From contig CBFDBO010000017.1 of NCBI GenBank assembly GCA_965603075.1, positions 8,159 to 72,158 on the forward strand: DNA of 64,000 bases, read 5' to 3'. Positions 25,614 to 33,952 of this stretch are shown here, one piece after another. A program made the position numbers and the translations under genes. The notes beneath the pieces were generated by a model. The model ran no database searches and had not been told where the DNA came from. It saw only the letters and a list, made by a program, of their open reading frames with translations. The number at the start of each line of letters is the position of its first letter. Positions within the stretch are counted from its first letter, which is position 1. Source of the stretch: JABJOR01 sp965603075 (lineage in GTDB: Bacteria; Pseudomonadota; Alphaproteobacteria; Rhodospirillales; Casp-alpha2).

Positions 25614-25641
25614 AAATACGCTCGCCTCCATTTTTTGTCAA
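25613..25641 (-). promoter_or_regulatory. Sigma-70 promoter for fbpABC
   Basis: On the minus strand a perfect TTGACA (25641-25636), a 17-base spacer and TATTTG (25618-25613) precede fbpA. The -10 overlaps the edge of the Fur-type box. Confidence 0.6.
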
Positions 25642-25795
25642 GCCTGTAAAGAAATAATTTGCAATTTTTGAGGCTGGAATTAGGGGGAGCCTATTGCCCC
25701 AGAACCAAAATAGGCGTTTCAAATAGGTCCTAAAAGTGCTAGGGTTAATGTGTAAGCGCATTCCAGTTTATTAAAAATAATAACAGGTTTTACAA

Positions 25796-26536
25796 ATGGT
25801 TATGCCGAATACACAGCATCAAAGCGCAGAGCGAAATGTCACGCTATCGGCCCACAATGTAACCAAGGAATATCATACGGGCGAGATTGATATTCACGCC
25901 CTACGCGGCGTTGACCTTGAACTGCGAGAGGGCGAATTGGTTGTCCTTTTGGGACCTTCGGGCAGTGGTAAATCAACACTGTTAAATATTCTTGGGGGGT
26001 TGGATAACCCTTCATCGGGTCAGGTATTCTTCGGTGATACGGAATTAACATCGCTTAAAGAAGTCGGGCTGACACGGTATCGTCGGGATCATGTGGGATT
26101 TGTATTTCAATTCTATAATCTAATCCCCAGTTTAACAGCCCGTGAGAATGTCACCATCGTCACGAGTATTGCCCCTGATCCCCTTCCGGCTGAGGACGCA
26201 ATGGCCATGGTCGGCTTACAGGACCGCATGGATCATTTTCCTGCCCAGATGTCCGGCGGTGAACAACAACGTGTCGCCATCGCCCGTGCCATTGCCAAAC
26301 GACCAGATATCTTATTGTGTGATGAACCCACGGGGGCTCTGGATAGTAAAACGGGTATTTTGGTTCTGGAGGCCATCGAGAAAACAAATCGAACGTTGGG
26401 CACGACCACGGCGCTGATCACCCATAATGCCATCATAGCGGATATGGCCGATCGGGTCATTACTTTTAGCGACGGTCAGATTGAAGACGTTCGCGAAAAT
26501 ACCACTCGACGAGAGATCAAAGATTTAAGTTGGTAG
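25796..26536 (+). CDS. ABC exporter ATPase (MacB/LolD family)
   Basis: 246 residues. Walker A GPSGSGKSTLLNILGGLD, FVFQFYNLIPSLTARENV, signature MSGGEQQRVAIARAI, Walker B ILLCDEPTGALDSKTG and the H-loop ITHNAII are those of the MacB/LolD/FtsE subfamily, which works with FtsX-type permeases rather than importers. The permease and HlyD-like adaptor genes follow on the same strand, so this is the motor of a three-part export or envelope-handling system. The start could also be the second ATG, six bases downstream. Confidence 0.87.
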   Translation: MVMPNTQHQSAERNVTLSAHNVTKEYHTGEIDIHALRGVDLELREGELVVLLGPSGSGKSTLLNILGGLDNPSSGQVFFGDTELTSLKEVGLTRYRRDHVGFVFQFYNLIPSLTARENVTIVTSIAPDPLPAEDAMAMVGLQDRMDHFPAQMSGGEQQRVAIARAIAKRPDILLCDEPTGALDSKTGILVLEAIEKTNRTLGTTTALITHNAIIADMADRVITFSDGQIEDVRENTTRREIKDLSW

Positions 26537-26571
26537 TTTATTAGGCCGTTTATTAGACCGTTTATTAGGCA
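26536..26571 (+). repeat. Three tandem 12-base repeats between exporter genes
   Basis: GTTTATTAGGCC, GTTTATTAGACC and GTTTATTAGGCA lie head to tail, starting on the last base of the ATPase stop codon. They fill most of the 54-base gap to the permease gene. Confidence 0.85.
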
Positions 26572-26590
26572 CTATATTTGGTAGTATATA

Positions 26591-28957
26591 ATGACACCTT
26601 TAAACAATAAAATCCTACGTGATCTATGGCGTATTAAAGGCCAAGCGCTCGCTATTGCGCTGGTTATCGCTTCGGGTGTCGCCATGTATATTATGAGCCT
26701 CGGCACGCTTTATTCCCTAGAAGAAACCCGCGATACCTATTATGAGCGTTATCGGTTTGCTGATGTCTTCGCGCCTCTGAAACGCGCGCCACATCAATTG
26801 AAGGATGCCGTCGCTGAAATTCCGGGTGTAAAAACGGTAACAACCCGTATCATTAAAACGGTCACCTTGGATATTCCCGGTTTTGCTGAACCCGCCACCG
26901 GGCAATTAATTTCTTTACCCGATAATAGCGAGCAAATTCTAAATTTGCTGCATTTGCGACAAGGGCGTTTGTTGTCGGCCCATAATCCCGATGAAGTTTT
27001 GGTCAGTGAGGCTTTTGCCACGGCGCATGGCTTTAAACCCGGCAGTACTTTTTCTGCCATTTTAAACGGTCATAAGAGAACCCTGAACATTGCGGGCATT
27101 GTCTTGTCACCTGAATATATCTATGCGCTTGGCCCGGGGGCGTTGATGCCTGATGACTTGCGGTTTGGGATTATCTGGATGGGGCAAAAAGCGATTGAGG
27201 CTGCATTTGATTTGGGGGGGTCTTTTACAGAAGTTTCCATGACCATTGAGCGTAATGCTCAGATAGAGAAAATTATAGCAACCCTTGATCAGCTCACCGA
27301 ACCTTACGGCGGCATTCAGGCTTACGCGCGCAAGGAACAAATTTCAAATTGGTTTATCACCAATGAGCTTGATCAATTACGCGCCATGGGTAATTTTGCC
27401 CCCCCTTTATTTTTGGGCGTGGCGGCATTCTTATTGCACATCGTGGTGTCGCGTTTGGTAAAAACCGAGCGTGAACAAATAGGTTTACTTAAGGCCTTCG
27501 GCTATTCCAATGCTTCGGTAGCATGGGTTTATATCAAGCTGATTTTGGCTGTTGTTTTTGTTGGCCTGATTATTGGTATTGCGGGCGGTACATGGTTGGG
27601 GCGCAACATGACCGAAATTTATACGGATTATTTCCGCTTCCCCTTTTTATATTACATTGTTGATGCCTCGATTTATATCAAAGCGATTATGATAAGTGTC
27701 ATTGTGGCGTTATTGGGTACTTGGGCTTCCGTCATGGGGGCTGCGCGATTGACGCCAGCGGTTGCCATGACGCCCCCCCCACCGACATCCTATCGCACGG
27801 CTTGGGTGGAGAAAATATTGCGCATGAAAACCCTAAGCGAACCCAATCGAATGATCTTGCGTCACGCTCTGCGGTGGCCGGTTCGTTCTGGTTTAAATAT
27901 TCTTGGAACCGCTCTTGCGGTCTCAATTTTTATCAGTACTGCATTTTTTCTTGATTCCATGGATTACTTGATCGATCTGCAATTTTTCCAAATTCAGCGC
28001 CAAGATATCACCGTGAATTATACCGATGCACGGGGTGGGGGGGCAATAGAGGGAATTGTGGGCATGCCCGGCGTATTAATGGCTGAACCCGTTCGGATGG
28101 TTCCCGTGCGTTTGATTTCGGGGCATCACAAACACAATGAAGTCATTACGGGGATAGCATCAGACGCCCAAATTACCCGTTTATTAGGGACAGATCACAA
28201 ACCATTGATTATTCCCAGTGAGGGATTGGCATTATCCACTAAATTGGCGCGAGATATGGAAGTTAAGCCAGGGGATCTGGTTCGGGTTGAAGTCAAAGAA
28301 GGGCGGCGGCCCATATTCCATATTCCGGTAACGGCGTTGGTCGAAGAATATATCGGCACACCGGTATATATGGATATGGGGGCGCTTCATAAATTGTTGG
28401 ATGAAGCACCCGATGTGGCAACGGGTGCGAACTTGCTTATCGACCCTGCCAATGCAGAAGAGCTTTATCGTCAGTTCAAAGGTGTACCGTCCATTGCATC
28501 TGCCGCGATAATGGGCGTGGTATTGGATAATTTTCGCAAAACCATCGAAGAAAACATGGGGTTGATGGTAACGTTCAATATGGCATTCGCCGGGATTATT
28601 GCTTTTAGTGTGGTCTATAATTCAGCGCGAATTTCATTATCTGAGCGTAGCCGTGAATTGGCGAGCCTGCGTGTATTAGGGTTCACGAGGGCTGAGGCCG
28701 CTTATATTTTGCTGGGTGAACTTGCATTGTTAATTCTGCCGGCGCTTCCCCTTGGGTGTGTCCTTGGTTACGCGCAAGCAACCCTGTGGGTGGGGTCGTT
28801 GGATACGGATTTATTCCGTATGCCCTTTGTTATTGGGCGCGCTACTTATGCATCATCCATCGTTATTGTCATAATTGCCGCAATTGTTTCCGGTCTGATC
28901 GTCCGTCGAAAACTGGATGCTATGGATTTGGTTGGGGCTTTAAAAACAAGAGAATGA
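26591..28957 (+). CDS. FtsX-type ABC permease, two permease domains
   Basis: 788 residues. There is an N-terminal helix near 15-38, a large periplasmic region at about 40-260, an FtsX domain near 265-390 (LFLGVAAFLLHIVVSRLVKTEREQIGLLKAFGYS), a second helix and periplasmic region at about 430-660, and a second FtsX domain near 660-775 (ISLSERSRELASLRVLGFTRAEA). This doubled layout is that of mechanotransmission-type ABC transporters (MacB, LolCE and relatives). The substrate is unknown. With the ATPase before and the HlyD adaptor after, export of a small molecule, lipid or peptide is likely. Confidence 0.87.
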   Translation: MTPLNNKILRDLWRIKGQALAIALVIASGVAMYIMSLGTLYSLEETRDTYYERYRFADVFAPLKRAPHQLKDAVAEIPGVKTVTTRIIKTVTLDIPGFAEPATGQLISLPDNSEQILNLLHLRQGRLLSAHNPDEVLVSEAFATAHGFKPGSTFSAILNGHKRTLNIAGIVLSPEYIYALGPGALMPDDLRFGIIWMGQKAIEAAFDLGGSFTEVSMTIERNAQIEKIIATLDQLTEPYGGIQAYARKEQISNWFITNELDQLRAMGNFAPPLFLGVAAFLLHIVVSRLVKTEREQIGLLKAFGYSNASVAWVYIKLILAVVFVGLIIGIAGGTWLGRNMTEIYTDYFRFPFLYYIVDASIYIKAIMISVIVALLGTWASVMGAARLTPAVAMTPPPPTSYRTAWVEKILRMKTLSEPNRMILRHALRWPVRSGLNILGTALAVSIFISTAFFLDSMDYLIDLQFFQIQRQDITVNYTDARGGGAIEGIVGMPGVLMAEPVRMVPVRLISGHHKHNEVITGIASDAQITRLLGTDHKPLIIPSEGLALSTKLARDMEVKPGDLVRVEVKEGRRPIFHIPVTALVEEYIGTPVYMDMGALHKLLDEAPDVATGANLLIDPANAEELYRQFKGVPSIASAAIMGVVLDNFRKTIEENMGLMVTFNMAFAGIIAFSVVYNSARISLSERSRELASLRVLGFTRAEAAYILLGELALLILPALPLGCVLGYAQATLWVGSLDTDLFRMPFVIGRATYASSIVIVIIAAIVSGLIVRRKLDAMDLVGALKTRE

Positions 28958-28967
28958 GAGAAATAAA

Positions 28968-30182
28968 ATGGCTAATTTATCTGTTAAAAAAATAGTCACC
29001 TATTTAATCGGTGGTGTGCTGGTGATTGTATTGGTCTTGTGGGGCTTTTCGCCCACCCCGGTTCCCGTTGATCTAACATTGATCAAAAGTGCCCCCATGG
29101 AAGTCACCATTGATGGTGAAGGACGGACCCGAGTCCATGATATCTATACGGTTTCTGCCCCTGTATCAGGACGCATCAAGCGTATCGAGGTTCATGTGGG
29201 GGATAGGGTGGTGGCGGATCAAACCTTATTGGCATCAATTGAACCCGCGCGCCCACAATTTTTGGATGCACGCGCCCTTGCCCAGGCCGCTTCCATCGCC
29301 AAAGCGGCAGAGGCCGCTCAGTCTTTGGCTAAGGCAGAGCTGAACCGCGTGCGGGCAGAATTGGTTTTTGCCACAGCCAACCAGAAAAGAGCGATCGATT
29401 TATATGCAAAGAACACGATCTCTGAACGTGAATTCGATGAGGCAGAGTTGGCGGTGGCAACCCATACAGCCGCCGTCGACAGTGCCAGAGCCACCCTTGA
29501 AGTTCGCAACTTTGAATTGGAAACCGCGCAAGCGGCATTAATTACACCTGCCAGCGCGCAAGCCGCCCTCGTGACCTGTTGTGTTGAGGTTCGCGCGCCC
29601 GTGAGTGGACGCATTTTACGCCTGTTACGCCAAAGCGAAGGTGTTGTGGAAAGCGCCAGTCCGTTATTTGAAGTAGGCAATCCAGAAGCGTTGGAAGTGG
29701 TCGTGGATTTGTTATCCTCTGACGCAGTTCGGGTCCGTAAAGGGGCTTATGTCAGGCTATCGGGATGGGGTGGTGACACCTTGATCGAGGGACAGATCCG
29801 GCGGATCGAGCCCTACGGATTCACAAAAATATCAGCCTTGGGTATCGAAGAACAACGGGTTAATGTGATTATCGACTTTAAAGGCAATAAAGAAACATGG
29901 GTCTCTCTTGGGCATGGTTTTCGCGTAGAAGCACACATTCGCCAGTGGCGCGATGAGAATGTGCTGCAAGTTCCCATTGGGGCGCTATTCCGCGATGGCG
30001 ATAATTGGTCGGTATTCCGTGAAGAAGAAGGCATCGCCAAGTTAACCAAAATTACACTGGGTCATATCAATGGGCGAACCGCTGAAGTTCTGGATGGTCT
30101 GAAGGGGGGCGAACTGATTGTTAGTTATCCCAGTGATAAAGTCAGCGATGGGTCGCTTATTATCGCGCGAACAACGCAATAA
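28968..30182 (+). CDS. HlyD/MacA-like periplasmic adaptor subunit
   Basis: 404 residues. One N-terminal membrane helix (VTYLIGGVLVIVLVLWGF) is followed by a split biotinyl-lipoyl domain (VSAPVSGRIKRIEVHVGDRVVADQTLLASIEP and VRAPVSGRILRLLRQSEGVV), a coiled-coil hairpin between them (about 100-205, alanine rich) and beta-barrel domains. It would link the FtsX-type permease to an outer-membrane channel that is not encoded here. It begins ten bases after the permease gene. The cysteines in VTCCVEVRAP are unusual but outside known functional positions. Confidence 0.87.
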   Translation: MANLSVKKIVTYLIGGVLVIVLVLWGFSPTPVPVDLTLIKSAPMEVTIDGEGRTRVHDIYTVSAPVSGRIKRIEVHVGDRVVADQTLLASIEPARPQFLDARALAQAASIAKAAEAAQSLAKAELNRVRAELVFATANQKRAIDLYAKNTISEREFDEAELAVATHTAAVDSARATLEVRNFELETAQAALITPASAQAALVTCCVEVRAPVSGRILRLLRQSEGVVESASPLFEVGNPEALEVVVDLLSSDAVRVRKGAYVRLSGWGGDTLIEGQIRRIEPYGFTKISALGIEEQRVNVIIDFKGNKETWVSLGHGFRVEAHIRQWRDENVLQVPIGALFRDGDNWSVFREEEGIAKLTKITLGHINGRTAEVLDGLKGGELIVSYPSDKVSDGSLIIARTTQ

Positions 30183-30187
30183 TGCTT

Positions 30188-31360
30188 TTAGGTTGCGCGT
30201 TTTGTACGACTTAACATAATAAGGGCCCCAATGCCTCCGATCAGCGAAAAGGCGATCATGGCATAGAATGTTGTGCGGCCATAATCTTCATACAACCAGC
30301 CACTGAGCAGCATGGCCATACCAAATATCAACCCCATGGCGAGACCATCATAGAGACCTTGGGCGGACGCTGATTGATCCGCAGGGACGGTTTGTGTGAT
30401 GTAAGTGATGGTTGCTAAGTGGGTCGCGGCAAACGTCAGAGCGTGAAGGCTTTGTACCAAGACCAGAGCGGGTAGCCATGCGGTTGTCCCAAGAACCGCC
30501 CAGCGAATAATTCCGGCGACGGCTATAATGACATAAAGCTGTGGAACGCTTAGGCGTTTCATCAACCTTGCGCCGAACATGAACAATGCGATTTCCATGA
30601 GAACACCTTCGGCCCATAATAAACCGATTGTGCCGCCACTATGCCCGGCCTCAACCCACGATAATGTTGCAAACCCATAGAGGGCTGCGTGGCTGGATTG
30701 TAAGGCGGCAACGGTCAACAGAAAGAGTATGAAACCCGGTTGTTTAATGAGATCCAGACTAGCGGGACGTCGTGTCTTGCGGGCGGCCTCTACTAAGTCG
30801 GGGAGGGCCAAGGCGCTGACGACCATGACCGCAGCACCGAACAGCATTAAGACCATGACCTGTTCGCTGTCTTTATCAGCCAGATACCATCCACCGACAA
30901 TTGAGGCTATTATGAAGCTGATCGATCCCCACAACCGGACCTTACCGTAATCTATATCCATTCGCTTGACGGCGATAATAATAGAGCTGTCAGCCAGTGG
31001 AATGGTGGTTGTGAAGACCGTCCCGACAATGGACCACGCGCATAATAAAGGCCAGAAGCCTTCCAGTTGCGACATGATGATAATGCCGATTAAGACGATT
31101 ACCGCCGTGACAATTTGTAATTTTTTACGTTTGCCGGATGCATCGGCCAGCGAGGTAAATAACAAACCAACCGGGACTTTTAGCCATAAAGTCACGGCAA
31201 AAATGATCCCAATGTCATCCGCGCTCAACCCGCGCCCTTCAAGCCAGAGCGGTAAAAAAGGGATGTAGATGCCTGTGACAATAAATATCGCGAAAATATT
31301 AAAGGCTAATCGGGATCGGATATAGAAGGGGGGTTTTAATTTTAGGGCGGGTTCATTCAT
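30188..31360 (-). CDS. MFS transporter of the MFS_1-like / PPP (phenylpropionate permease-like) group
   Basis: 390 residues with twelve predicted helices. The N-terminus SRLAFNIFAIFIVTGIYIPFLPLWLEGRGLSADDIGIIFAV and the sequence RLWGSISFIIASIVGGW match the LacY-like PPP family. No signal peptide. The substrate is unknown; its position beyond the deoxynucleoside operon on the same strand makes a nucleoside or a sugar possible but unproven. It converges with the exporter operon, leaving five bases, and is preceded by 406 bases that contain repeats and a candidate small ORF. Confidence 0.8.
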   Translation of the reverse strand: MNEPALKLKPPFYIRSRLAFNIFAIFIVTGIYIPFLPLWLEGRGLSADDIGIIFAVTLWLKVPVGLLFTSLADASGKRKKLQIVTAVIVLIGIIIMSQLEGFWPLLCAWSIVGTVFTTTIPLADSSIIIAVKRMDIDYGKVRLWGSISFIIASIVGGWYLADKDSEQVMVLMLFGAAVMVVSALALPDLVEAARKTRRPASLDLIKQPGFILFLLTVAALQSSHAALYGFATLSWVEAGHSGGTIGLLWAEGVLMEIALFMFGARLMKRLSVPQLYVIIAVAGIIRWAVLGTTAWLPALVLVQSLHALTFAATHLATITYITQTVPADQSASAQGLYDGLAMGLIFGMAMLLSGWLYEDYGRTTFYAMIAFSLIGGIGALIMLSRTKRAT

Positions 31361-31462
31361 GCGGGCATCGTAATTAATTTTGGAAATAGCCGCAAACTTT
31401 ACCTTCAGGCACCAAACTCAAGTTGGCACCCGTAACGGATGATATAGAATCGATGTCGCGCA

Positions 31463-31476
31463 GCGTGAAGCTTCAC
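31463..31476. promoter_or_regulatory. Palindrome upstream of the MFS gene
   Basis: CGTGAAGCTTCACG is a perfect 14-base palindrome about 100 bases before the MFS start codon. It could be an operator; no regulator gene is adjacent. Confidence 0.35.
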
Positions 31477-31499
31477 GTGTTTAAAGAACGACCCATAAT

Positions 31500-31547
31500 T
31501 TATTTAGTCTATAACTTATTTAGCGAGTTACTTATTTAGTCAGTAGG
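31500..31547. repeat. Three tandem 16-base repeats
   Basis: TTATTTAG begins at 31500, 31516 and 31532, exactly 16 bases apart, with the second half of each unit partly conserved (the first two end in AC). Confidence 0.85.
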
Positions 31548-31588
31548 ATGCGGTGCATCCGTTTTAATCGGTCGGATGTGGTGCATCC
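31546..31588. repeat. Two hairpin-forming GGATGYGGTGCATCC repeats
   Basis: GGATGCGGTGCATCC (31546-31560) and GGATGTGGTGCATCC (31574-31588) are 28 bases apart and each is self-complementary at its ends. The second copy lies inside the candidate small ORF and the first just after its stop codon. Confidence 0.85.
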
Positions 31589-31629
31589 GTTGGATGTTCA
31601 TGGTCGTCGCCGCCAATATGCGTATACAT
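31564..31629 (-). CDS. Candidate 21-residue His/Asp/Pro-rich small protein
   Basis: An ATG at 31629 has AGGAG (31640-31636) with a six-base spacer, the best ribosome site in the neighbourhood. The frame runs 21 codons to TAA and begins MYTHIGGDDHEHPTD. The tetrapeptide HPTD occurs at 12-15 and again at 18-21. Four histidines besides H4 make five in 21 residues together with five aspartates, suggesting metal binding, though a leader-peptide role or chance is possible. No membrane segment or signal peptide. It lies on the same strand as add upstream and the MFS gene downstream. I recognise no family. Confidence 0.4.
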   Translation of the reverse strand: MYTHIGGDDHEHPTDAPHPTD

Positions 31630-31651
31630 AGTATTCTCCTATGTGTTTATA

Positions 31652-31690
31652 TACGTGTTAAAAATACGTGTTTATTTTACGTATTATGCC
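31652..31690. repeat. Three direct repeats with TACGT at 13-base spacing
   Basis: TACGT occurs at 31652, 31665 and 31678. The first two units share TACGTGTT and an A/T-rich tail; the third is weaker. They lie 12-50 bases upstream of the small ORF ribosome site, where they could be operator repeats. Confidence 0.55.
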
Positions 31691-31766
31691 TTTCTAGCCT
31701 TCAGACTATAACACAAAAAGTTAACAAAATCTATCAAACTGAAATTTAGGAGATGCCGGTGTTGCT

Positions 31767-32744
31767 TTAATGCAACGCTGCGTGAAGTTTGGTTTTGGTT
31801 GCGGGGTCGGCAAAGCTGTTATCAATGGCGGTTTTGGTGAAGCTCAAAAGTTGCGCGTCGCTCATTCCCATCTCGCTGGCGGCCCGCTCGTACTCAGCAC
31901 CAATGGTGGTTTTAAAGAACGGTGGGTCATCCGAACCCAAGGTAATTTTACATCCCGCTTCCAGCAATTGGGGCAGGGGATGATCGGCGTAACTGTCATA
32001 GACGTTCAGGGCTATATTGCTGCTTGGACAAACTTCTAGGGTAATGCCTCGCTCAATAATCTCGGCGACCAACTCTGGGTCCTCAACAGAGCGGACACCG
32101 TGACCGAGACGGGTAACAGGTAAATCCTTTAACGTATCGCGGACACTCTGCGGCCCACAAATTTCACCCGCGTGAGCGGTACAGCCAAGTCCAGCCTCAG
32201 ATACCAAGTCAAAGGCGGGTTTGAAATCAATCGGGCGGTGCACGGCTTCATTGCCCGCCAAGCCCACACCCACCACATAGGGATGCGGTTGGGCAACTAT
32301 TTTTTTTGCTAAAGTTAACGCAACCTCCGGCCCCCGGTGTCGTACAAGGTTGACGACCAATCGCCCGGTAATGCCAAATTCGTGCTCGGCCTTCTCGAAA
32401 CCGTAAGCAATTGCATCAATGTGGGGTGTGTAGTCGATGCCGTATTGCTCGGTATGACCGGGGGAGGCGAAGGCTTCGATATAGATCGCCCCTTCGCGGG
32501 CACAGGCTGCCATGTATTCATAGGCAAGCTCTTGATAGTCTCGGGTGGTTTGGATGCAGGAACTGGCCAGATCAAAGGCTGTCAGAAATTCACTGAAGTT
32601 GCTCCATGCGAGTTCGCCTTTCTCATTAAACATACCATCCGGCAACGTCATACCGTTGCGCTTGGCGAAGGATTTTGTCATGGCGGTGGTGGCGACACTC
32701 TCAAAATGACAGTGCAGTTCGGCCTTGGGGATATTTTTTGTCAT
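31767..32744 (-). CDS. add: Adenosine deaminase
   Basis: 325 residues, a TIM-barrel metallohydrolase. PKAELHCHFES carries the first two zinc-binding histidines, CTAHAGEICGP the third histidine with the catalytic Glu, RLGHGVRS the general-base histidine region, and LGSDDPPFF the zinc-binding aspartate. It converts adenosine or deoxyadenosine to inosine or deoxyinosine, which feeds the phosphorylase encoded upstream. It is the last gene of the deo operon, overlapping deoB by four bases. A second family member at 49.9-50.9 kb looks like an adenine deaminase instead. Confidence 0.88.
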   Translation of the reverse strand: MTKNIPKAELHCHFESVATTAMTKSFAKRNGMTLPDGMFNEKGELAWSNFSEFLTAFDLASSCIQTTRDYQELAYEYMAACAREGAIYIEAFASPGHTEQYGIDYTPHIDAIAYGFEKAEHEFGITGRLVVNLVRHRGPEVALTLAKKIVAQPHPYVVGVGLAGNEAVHRPIDFKPAFDLVSEAGLGCTAHAGEICGPQSVRDTLKDLPVTRLGHGVRSVEDPELVAEIIERGITLEVCPSSNIALNVYDSYADHPLPQLLEAGCKITLGSDDPPFFKTTIGAEYERAASEMGMSDAQLLSFTKTAIDNSFADPATKTKLHAALH

Positions 32745-33940
32745 TTTTGAAAACAGTCAACACCAAATTCTAGAGGGGATAATCCAAGATGGGTCGCCAG
32801 CGTCTGACCAATGTCGGCAAAGCTATCACGCCCGCCAAGGTTGCCAGCCGTAATATTCGGCCCAAAAATTAAAACGGGCACGTTCTCGCGGGTATGGTCG
32901 GAGCCCGGAAACGTTGGGTCGCACCCATGGTCGGCGGTGATGATCGCCATATCACCGGGGCGCAAGGCGGCCTCAATTTCGGGTAACCGGAGATCGAAGT
33001 CTTCCAACGCTTTTGCGTAACCATCCACATCCCGGCGGTGACCGTAGAGCGAGTCAAAATCCACTAAGTTTGTAAAAATCAATGTACCGTCTTTGGCGCT
33101 GGATGCTTCCTTTAGCATATGGTCAATTAGTCCATCAGTATTGGGGGCTTTGAGAATGCGTGAAATACCGCGATGGGCAAAGATATCTGATATTTTGCCA
33201 ACCGAGACCACCTCGCCCCCCGATTTTGAAATGTGGTCGAGCAATGTAGGGCCATGGGGGGGCACGGTGTAATCGCGTCGGTTGGCGGTGCGTTTATAGG
33301 TAGCGGGGCTATCGCCTTCAAAAGGTCTGGCTATCACCCGACCAATAGAAAGAGGTTTTAGAATTTGTTCTGCCTTCAGACAAAGATCGTATAACCGCTC
33401 CAATCCAAAATGCTTTTCGTGGGCGGCAATTTGGAAGACGGAATCAGCCGAGGTATAACAGATGGGCTTGCCGCTTTCGATATGTTCATCGCCCAGCCTT
33501 TCAATGATTTCTGTGCCAGAGGCATGACAGTTGCCCAATATACCGGGCAAATCACCGACCGAGATTAATTTATCTGTGATAGCAACAGGAAAGGCAGGGA
33601 CGGTTTTTGGAAAGTATCCCCAATCATACAATACGGGCAAACCCGCCATTTCCCAATGACCGCTGGGGGTATCTTTGCCGACACTTTTTTCATGGGCAAA
33701 ACCATAAGCTGCCTGAATTGGACCATTGGTTTCAAGTCCGGCGGGTACGGCTTTGCCTGTGCTGTCTGCGGATGCCAAGCCCAGCCCCAATCGGGCGAGA
33801 TTGGGCAACTTCAAAGGGGCATTAGAATAGGATGCAGCGATGTGGCCCAGCGTATCGGCCCCGCTATCACCGAACCGTTCCGCGTCTTTAGCCCCACCAA
33901 TGCCAAAGCTATCAATAACAATGATGAATGCACGTGCCAT
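32741..33940 (-). CDS. deoB: Phosphopentomutase
   Basis: 399 residues of the alkaline-phosphatase superfamily. The N-terminus RAFIIVIDSFGIGGAKDAERFGDSGADTLGHI, the middle GKDTPSGHWEMAG containing the phosphorylated threonine, and the C-terminal ITADHGCDPTFPGSDHTRENVPVL with metal ligands are diagnostic. It isomerises (deoxy)ribose-1-phosphate to the 5-phosphate, linking the phosphorylases to DeoC. It lies 12 bases after deoA and overlaps add. Confidence 0.95.
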   Translation of the reverse strand: MARAFIIVIDSFGIGGAKDAERFGDSGADTLGHIAASYSNAPLKLPNLARLGLGLASADSTGKAVPAGLETNGPIQAAYGFAHEKSVGKDTPSGHWEMAGLPVLYDWGYFPKTVPAFPVAITDKLISVGDLPGILGNCHASGTEIIERLGDEHIESGKPICYTSADSVFQIAAHEKHFGLERLYDLCLKAEQILKPLSIGRVIARPFEGDSPATYKRTANRRDYTVPPHGPTLLDHISKSGGEVVSVGKISDIFAHRGISRILKAPNTDGLIDHMLKEASSAKDGTLIFTNLVDFDSLYGHRRDVDGYAKALEDFDLRLPEIEAALRPGDMAIITADHGCDPTFPGSDHTRENVPVLIFGPNITAGNLGGRDSFADIGQTLATHLGLSPLEFGVDCFQK

Positions 33941-33952
33941 TAAATGTCCTCC

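Larger units (their letters stand above)
31361..31766. other. Repeat-rich intergenic region between add and the MFS gene
   Basis: These 406 bases hold no long ORF. They contain a palindrome (31463-31476), three 16-base repeats, two GGATG..CATCC hairpins, three TACGT repeats at 13-base spacing and a candidate small ORF (31564-31629), each listed separately. No convincing promoter or terminator was found, though the region should carry a promoter for the MFS gene unless it is read through from add. Confidence 0.8.
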
